In this document: positions 57,682 through 64,000 of the stretch, piece after piece
How the letters are laid out: each line of letters starts with the position of its first letter
Numbering within the stretch: the first letter of the stretch is position 1
Assembly: GCA_018350325.1 (NCBI GenBank)
Contig: JAEVLN010000015.1
Span: 1,384,008-1,448,007, forward strand
DNA length: 64,000 nucleotides
Reading direction: 5' to 3'
From: Globodera rostochiensis
Lineage: Eukaryota > Nematoda > Chromadorea > Rhabditida > Heteroderidae
Notes under the pieces: generated by a model
Told to the model about the DNA's origin: nothing
Database searches by the model: none
Seen by the model: the letters and a program-made list of their open reading frames with translations, nothing else
Made by a program: the position numbers and the translations under genes

Positions 57682-59295
57682 TCAGACACTTATTTTGTCC
57701 CTATTTTTCGCATTTTTACCATCGCTTTCCTCCGCTTCCGGGACGACGAAGTCCTGCTTGAACACGTACTCTCGTGCGTATCCATCCAGCGGACAGCTGT
57801 CTCTGCACATGTACACCATAAGAGTCGCCCAGTCGACACTTTGTCCAAACGTGTCCAACTCTAGCAGCGCCACCAAATTGGGCATTAGTTGCAATTCAAA
57901 TTGTCGTGGTGCTCCGCATCGTTCGCAGGAAGGCGCGGTGGGTGGTGGGCGTGGCGAATGGTCCGTGGCCAACAGAGGGATGCCCGCGCGCCGGTAGCGC
58001 AGAATTTGTTCAGGATAACGGGCGAGCGCCGCGCTGAAACGGCCAAAGGCGATGTCCCGCCGACTCTCTTCCAATCCGTCCACGTCACGGGCACTCACTC
58101 CGTTTGCTTCAGCAATTTTCTGCAAACGTGCATGAGGTGTTTATTTGTTGCCACCAATGCGCCAAGTGCGTGCCCCGGGAGGGGGGGGGGGTCAGTCGGG
58201 ATGCCCAGGGGGGGGGGTCAGTCGGGATGCCCCGGAGGGGGGAGGGGGGTCAGTCGGGAAAAATTGAAGAAACTCTGTTCACTTACCAGACCAAGCGTTC
58301 GTTTCGTGGAACTTGTAGAACAGTCCAACTCATTCACCTCAAATTCCAGCATTTTGCGCCGATTCTCCTCCTCCGTCTTCCCGTCCCCGTCAACTTCCAT
58401 ACCGCCGCCCTCTTCTCCCTCACTTCCGCTCTCATCGTCCGACCTCTCCCCTCCGTTTCCCCCATCGTCGTCGTTGTCTTCGTCCTCCTCCGAACAGAGT
58501 TCAATCCCGAACTCCTTGAAGGCGAAGCCGTGCTTGGCCCGCTGTTCGGCCTTTTCGTCACTTTTCATTTGGGAATCTAAAAAAAAACCCCATTCAATGC
58601 GAAAATGCGCCCAAAGGCGTGCCTTACTTTGGCCGTTCTGAAAATTATCCTCCGGTTGCTGCACGCATTCGCTTTTGTGTAGACAATTCCAGTCCTAAAT
58701 GGAGTTATCGCCGCGAAAGGAATGAAAACTTTCACAATTATTTGGTGCTCTCTTCCGCAATACCATCGCCGGGCGCAACGCGCGCATCGTTTGGAGGCGC
58801 GGCAGCCGCACACAACGCAAAGGCGGGCGAAAACGGAGGGGTCAAAAAAAGGGTCGGACACTTCGCCAACGGCGGCCGGACAAAGTGCCGACTCGACAGA
58901 ATAAAAGGCATTCTCCCGCGGTAATTGGCAGCGGAAAACGGCGATATTTGAGGCGGCATTTATCTGTCGAAAGAACGGAATTTAAAGGCCGAACGGCAAG
59001 AAAAAAAAATCGTCAGAAATTTGTGAACATTTTTAATGCAAATTTTGAAAACCTTTGAACAATTTCCTTTTCGGCAGACGAACACATAAAGTGGGAATGC
59101 GTGAGGGGCTCCCGCAGGGCAATAAACTTGAAGCAAAAAGGCCATCGGAGAGCCGCAAACCAAAAAAAAAAGGAATTTATGGGCGCTTTGTGGAGGCTTT
59201 CACTTGGCATTCCAACTCCGAGCTGTGGGGAACGGTTGCGGGGTTTAGCCATGCCGGATGGCCCCCGCATGCCCAGTGCCCGGACGGCCCGCAAA
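57682..59295 (-). CDS. PDCD2 (programmed cell death 2) MYND-finger protein
   Basis: Conserved chaperone for ribosomal protein uS5 (RPS2) in 40S biogenesis. On the minus strand: CGGHPAWLNPATVPHSSELE, MAFLLQVYCPAGAPHAFPLY followed by VFVCRKGNC, the MYND finger CVVCGCRASKRCARCARRWY followed by CGREHQ (about 58820-58730), an acidic linker (SEEDEDNDDDGGNGGERSDD), and the PDCD2_C domain FGRFSAALARYPEQILRYRR, CERCGAPRQFELQLMPNLVA followed by LLELDTFGQSVDWATLMVY, CRDSCPLDGYAREYVFKQDF. The stop is at 57684-57682, within sequence duplicated near XPB. The N-terminal ~25 residues are not found. Between ELECQ and CGSPMAFLLQ an intron is required, but the acceptor reads TTTTTTTTTTG|G instead of AG. A G-rich tandem repeat fills another intron near 58170-58260. 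Confidence 0.88.
58170..58262. repeat. G-rich tandem repeat in a PDCD2 intron
   Basis: Three copies of a roughly 30-base unit, each with a long G run followed by GTCAGTCGGG, in the plus strand. The minus-strand transcript would carry C-rich sequence. Confidence 0.8.
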
Positions 59296-59761
59296 CTAGG
59301 TAAACCAGGGCTGCCAACAAAAATTTTTCAAAATAAGGGCATTGAAGGTCAAAAATAAGATTTTGCTGGCATTTACGGTCCCGGTCTAGGGTAAAACACA
59401 AAATTTGACCCCAAAAATTGGCGTTTGGGAAAATTATTGATCGTCCTTGGATTTCGCCAAATTTTTATGTTATGTCCTTAGAAAGCAACATGTCAGCCTA
59501 AGATAAAAATTAATAAAGAATGACGAATTTTAAAGGTTTTTACGCAAAATTTTACTGGATTTGGTCAGTTTTTGCACATTTTAAATCAATATTTCGGCAC
59601 TTTTGGGGGTTTTTAGTCAATATTTGGGGGGTTTTTGGTCAATAATTAAAGTCAAAAATCTCGGCTCTAAAAATAAAATATGTTGGGACCAAAATGGCGG
59701 GACCAAAACGACGGGACCAAAACGGCTGGACCAAAACATCCCTTTCCCATTTTAGACGCTT
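59296..59761. other. Divergent spacer with short tandem repeat
   Basis: AT-rich, with many poly-T and TTTGGGGG-type stretches. At 59684-59738 the phrase GGGACCAAAACGGCG is repeated about four times with small changes, directly upstream of the M16 protease start. CAGGGCTGCCAACAAAAATT at 59307 resembles a hAT left end, but I found no right end. The missing PDCD2 first exon may lie here. Confidence 0.5.
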
Positions 59762-62700
59762 ATGATACTCAATTGGAAGAAAGCCACTGAGATTCTTATT
59801 GATGGAAAAGTCCCGCTTACGATTTATGAGTCAAAAAGGTTTATTAACTTTTAACATTTATTGTTTTAGCTTTAGTTTAGGTCCAAGCTCCGCGTGCTTG
59901 TTGCTGAGGCACCTGGGCCAATTGTCGACGGGCGCATAACTTTTGGTACAGAGACACACACCGATGATGGGTTGCCACACACCCTGGAACACCTGGTGTT
60001 TATGGGTAGAAAAGGCTACCCCTACAAGGGTATGCTGGACATTATCGCCAACCGGTGCCTTGCCAGTGGGACCAACGCATGCACGAATCAGGACAACACC
60101 ACGTACGAACTCTCCACAGCAGGCAGCTCTGGGTTCCTGAAGGTTCTTCCCGTATTCCTCAGTCATCTGCTGGAGCCGACATTGACGGTCAGTGCGCTTC
60201 ATGAATTTTTAGCCTACGTTTTTTTCGTTGTAACATTTTAAAAGTTTAAAATATTTTTGAGTTTTGCCTTTTAGCAGTCGCAGTACATGACGGAAGTGCA
60301 CCACATCAACGGCAGCGGGCATGTAAGCTGTGTAAGCAAATTAATTCATTTAATTTATTTACTAGGACTCAGGCGTTGTCTACAGCGAAATGCAGGACAG
60401 GGAGTCCGCCATGGAGACGATGGTGGACCGGAAGCGTAAGAAGCTGTTTTACCCGAAAGGGTCCAGCTATGCTGCGGTGGTTGGCGGTTGGTTTTTTCAA
60501 TCCTCGCTGGCATACAAATTTAATTCAGGTGCTCTTTCCGACATTCGGCAGATTTGTTCACCTGAGAGAGTGCGTGACTTTCACACCAACTTTTATCATC
60601 TTAGCAACTTGGTAATAAAATGAACAATTTTGACAAAACAGGCTTATTTTTCCTTAAGTACATCACCGTGTGCGGACAAATCGATCACCAGAAAGTGAGG
60701 AAAATTAGGCGAATTTATACTATACTAATAGTACTAATGGTTTTTAGCTTTTGCATGTCATTGATCCGATTGATGAGCAATTCTTCAGTTCCGTCCCCAA
60801 ACATTTTGAGCCTCCGTTTCAAGCACGCGTCGCTGCGCTCACTGCGCAGAAAACTGAAAGGATTATCTGTCCGTCTGATGACGAGTCAATTGGTTAGACT
60901 GGAATTTAAATTGTTTTAGTCTTATAAAACAAAGTTTACTTGACTGGTTACTGGCAAGAAGCTAGGATATTCATAACTTATGTAAATGAAAGCCATATCT
61001 AGTTGTTATTTAGGCATGGTCGAGATGTCCTGGCTGGGCCCAGAAAGTGGGGACATTCACACAACTCGTGCACTGATGATTCTTTTCTGTTTTTTGTCCG
61101 TCCGGCTTTGTAGAGACTTTGTCCAAGCTGTTGACCCGTTCTGCACATCGGTGGACTTCCGCATTTTGGTTTGTTTGTGATTTGTAAAAGCATTTATCAA
61201 AGTCTATTCTATTTTTTAGGAGCAGCGTGACTGCGAAATCGTGAGTTTTATACGCGAAAATATATTATTTTGTTAATGAATAGATTTAAATAATTGGTTA
61301 TTTTATTAATATTTGTTTTAAATTCTAGATAGCATCTTTCAAGGGTGTTCCCGTGAGCAAGTTGGACAAAATTTGCGATCACTTTTTCGAGAAGACTGTT
61401 GCCGATCACCGATTACCGGATGCGTTTAATGTTCAACAGATTGGATTAATCTTAGATCACCAAACACGAGTTTTTCATTCAAAGGTGGTGTTGCACTTTT
61501 TTACTTCTCTTGGTTTTGAATTTAAATTTTGTCTTAACAGCTTGAGAATCGGTCCACTTCATTGATTGGCGGGGCCATTGTAGCCCACCAACTCTATGGT
61601 CAAGAAAGAGACCCTGACTACAAAGTTATGGAGCATTACTTGAACGAGGCGGATCTTTTGCGAAAGTTCAAATCGCTGCCGGCGAGCTTCTGGCATTTGC
61701 TTTTTCACAGATATCTTGCCAACCGCAATTGCGTGTGTGTGATGGCCGAGCCAAGTAAAAAAATGGTCCAAAAACATGCCGAAAAGGTGGGTTGTACTTA
61801 TATCTCGAAGGAGTTATTTTTCAATTGGGAAAAAGCAGCTTAAGTGTTTTTTCTGATAGAAGAACTTATATTAGCATTTTTTTAGGAGGAGGAGCGAATA
61901 AAGCAGCGAATTGAGCAAATTGGTGGCGAAAGCGGACTTGCTATATGTCAAAAGAATTTGGAGGAGGCTATTGGAGCGAATACGGTTTGTGACTTTATAA
62001 TGTTGTAAATGTAAATTGTTCTTGATTCGATAAATATTACTGACATAAAATTTGGTAATGTAATCATTTGTTCAGTGTCGCCGTCCGCCAGACGACGAAT
62101 TAGAGGAATTTATTGTTCGCGATTTTGAGAAGTTCAACATGATCAAAGTGAACACCAGCACCAATTTGCCACCGCATTCTTTCGCCTGCAATTTTCCATT
62201 CACTGCAATTTGGCACGGAATTCGCAGCGATTTCGTTGACGTAAAATTCCATCGATTAATTTCCTATTTATTGAATTGTTTAGGTGAACATTCTCATCGA
62301 CACCGACGGCTTGCCAGTGGAAGACCGGCATTTTCTAATGCTTTGGTATTCTAATTAACTTTTTTTTCTTAATTACAAGTATTTGTACTTTATGAAACTT
62401 CAGGTGTGAACTGATGTTCCATTCGCCTGCCGTCGTGGACGGCAAGGAGTTAAGTTGCGGGAAGCTGGCCAAGTTGTCCACTCGGGACTTGGTTTCGAAC
62501 TCGGCGTCCGTTGGGGTTTTCGGAGTCTACGACCGCTTCTTGTCTTTGCGTCTGAGAGCCGATTCGGAGAAAGTTGGAAATCTTTCAAAGTGGGCGAACA
62601 TTTACCTGAAAGGTTAATTTTTGTATATAAATAATTGCCACAAGGTTATGAAAGTTGGTTAATTTGAGAATTCTTTTATTCCATCTATTTTAATTATAAC

Positions 62701-64000
62701 AAATTTAGGAATCAAATTTTATCCGGATCGGGTGGCAATTTGTGCAAGGAATTTGGCCAATAATGCGGCGGACAGCAAACGGGACGGGAACAGTATATGC
62801 CATTTCCTCAACACAAATTCGACATATTCAACAGGTATAAAAATGAATGCCCGGTGTGTGAAATTCATATGGAAAATGAAATTTTTGCATTTTGTTTGTT
62901 TTAGATTCCAATACGCGGTTCTACAGCTATTTGGGGCTGGAGAAGTTCCATAAGGCGGTGGCCAAAGCTGTCGCGGACGGCAAAAGTGATGCGGTGCTAG
63001 CTCGACTGGAAGCAGTTCGGCAGAAAGTGCTCGACAGTCCGCTCAATGTACACTTTTCCGGAGATATGAGTCACATTCAACGCAAAGGATCGTCGGCGGA
63101 TGTCGCAACGCAATGGGGATTCATCGGGCAGAAAAAACGCGCATTGTTACAAGTATTTATTGGGCGTGTGGAATATCGATTTAACTTTGATCACTAACTC
63201 AGTGCTCCGCCGACCACGGTGCCAGCATGGAACGCTATGGCAAAAGCAGTGCCATTGCGGTTGGCGGTTCCGAAAGTGCCTTTCTGTTTCAGACGACGCG
63301 GTTTGATGATGATTGGACTGGGAAGACTACGATGCAAACATTACTGCTTGGTAATTATTTTTTTCTGGCCTTTTGACACTAAAATATCACAAATTTAGCG
63401 CAGTACATGGTCCAGTCCGGAGGGCCACTTTGGTGTGCAGTCCGCGGTAACGGACTGGCTTATAGTGCGCAAATTTACCTGTTACCGGACGACAAGGCCC
63501 TGTCCATGGAACTTTACCGTTGCTCCCAACTGGGCCAGGCTTACGAAAAAATGCGGGACACAGTGGTAGGTATCGTTCAATTGACTAATTTGGGTCGAAT
63601 TGCTGTACAATTTTTTATTATTTCATTATCAAAAATAAATAAACAATGTATATAGATTTCCGTACTGGACGGTAAATTGGACGAAAATTTGCTGGAAGCG
63701 GCCAAAAGAAGCCTTGTCTGTGAACTGATTAGCGGCCAGAGCACGGTGAAATTGACTGCGATTTCGGCCATTCACGCAACCATGCGATCAGTGGGCAACG
63801 ACTTCACGCTGTATGTTGTGCTAGCAAAAAGTTTTGGGGCAAATTTGAGAATTACATTTGTCGGATCATGGACGGGGAGATGAACGGAAATCGGATCTTT
63901 AGCAAACTGTGCGAGCAAATTTGGCATGCAAAAGCGGCAGATGTGCTCACGAAAGGCGGCCCGGCACTTAGACGTCTGTTCGACCCGTCAAAGTCAGTCT
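59762..64000 (+). CDS. M16-family (insulinase-type) zinc metalloprotease, 3' end beyond window
   Basis: Resembles the uncharacterised nematode M16 protein C05D11.1. The start is ATG at 59762 (MILNWKKATEILIDGKVPLT). The zinc-binding inverted motif HxxEH is intact in DDGLPHTLEHLVFMG (about 59970-60010), followed by the family features GMLDIIANRCLASGTNACTN and DNTTYELSTAGSSGFLKVLP. Further exons give HHINGSGHDSGVVYSEMQDR, SPERVRDFHTNFYHLSNL, ITVCGQIDH, GMVEMSWLGPESGD, FKGVPVSKLDKICDHFFEKT, HYLNEADLLRKFKSLPASFW, LANRNCVCVMAEPSKKMVQK, LMFHSPAVVDGKELSCGKLA, NTRFYSYLGLEKFHKAVAKA and GHF-like substrate-domain segments to the window edge (AKAADVLTKGGPALRRLF-type end). No signal peptide is apparent, so it is probably cytosolic. 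The gene is partial: the reading frame is still open at 64000. Confidence 0.9.

Noticed and set aside
59307..59761. Complete hAT element upstream of the M16 gene
   Set aside because: Only a CAGGGCTGCC-like left end is visible; no matching right end or target duplication was found.

Overview
The window is nuclear DNA of a nematode, most likely a plant-parasitic cyst nematode of the Globodera/Heterodera type. Evidence: almost every gene is split by short introns (about 35 to 100 bases, ending in TTTAG or TTTCAG), many start codons sit just after such an acceptor as expected for spliced-leader addition, TTAGGC (the nematode telomere hexamer) occurs inside repeats, and the gene at 6579-8345 belongs to an F-box family that I know as expanded in cyst nematodes. 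The species is an inference.

Left part (1-46000) is gene-dense and mostly intact. Plus strand: png-1 (1836-3532), a GPS2-like corepressor subunit (3922-6066), an F-box protein (6579-8345) and an EDEM3-type ER mannosidase with a PA domain (8916-14399). Minus strand: a NUP43-like nucleoporin (14980-16934) and a Brinker-type HTH/zinc-finger regulator (17230-20815). Then eIF3a (plus, 21164-24917), ARS2/SRRT (minus, 25402-29411), a SARA/endofin FYVE protein (plus, 29865-35627), and a minus-strand run of a C2H2 factor, eIF3k and THOC2 (46006 down to 35839), spaced 155 and 228 bases apart like an operon. A tRNA-Gln lies antisense in a THOC2 intron.

Middle (46068-49339) is a repeat block: a foldback element with a telomere-like core, GC-rich hairpin repeats, GCAGGATCC arrays, tRNA-derived SINE-like units and a complete hAT-type element with 8-base target duplications.

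Right part (49500-64000) mixes intact and broken genes: Y14 (intact), a 5' stub of GPATCH1 with a frameshift, an amino-acid transporter with a probable frameshift, an ORC3 gene that stops early and runs straight into a 5'-truncated XPB gene, a 1.1-kb insertion with a duplicated XPB/PDCD2 3' junction, PDCD2 (minus), and an M16 metalloprotease cut by the window edge. Several breaks look like loss of one base from a doubled base, so real decay and assembly error must be told apart.

Many genes serve mRNA biogenesis and translation (ARS2, THOC2, Y14, NUP43, GPATCH1, eIF3a, eIF3k) and ER or ubiquitin-linked quality control (PNG-1, EDEM3, F-box). The most interesting signal is a phase-compatible exon inside an EDEM3 intron that would replace the PA domain with a membrane anchor. 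Exon borders were read by eye from reading frame, GT/AG sites and family similarity; no search was run.
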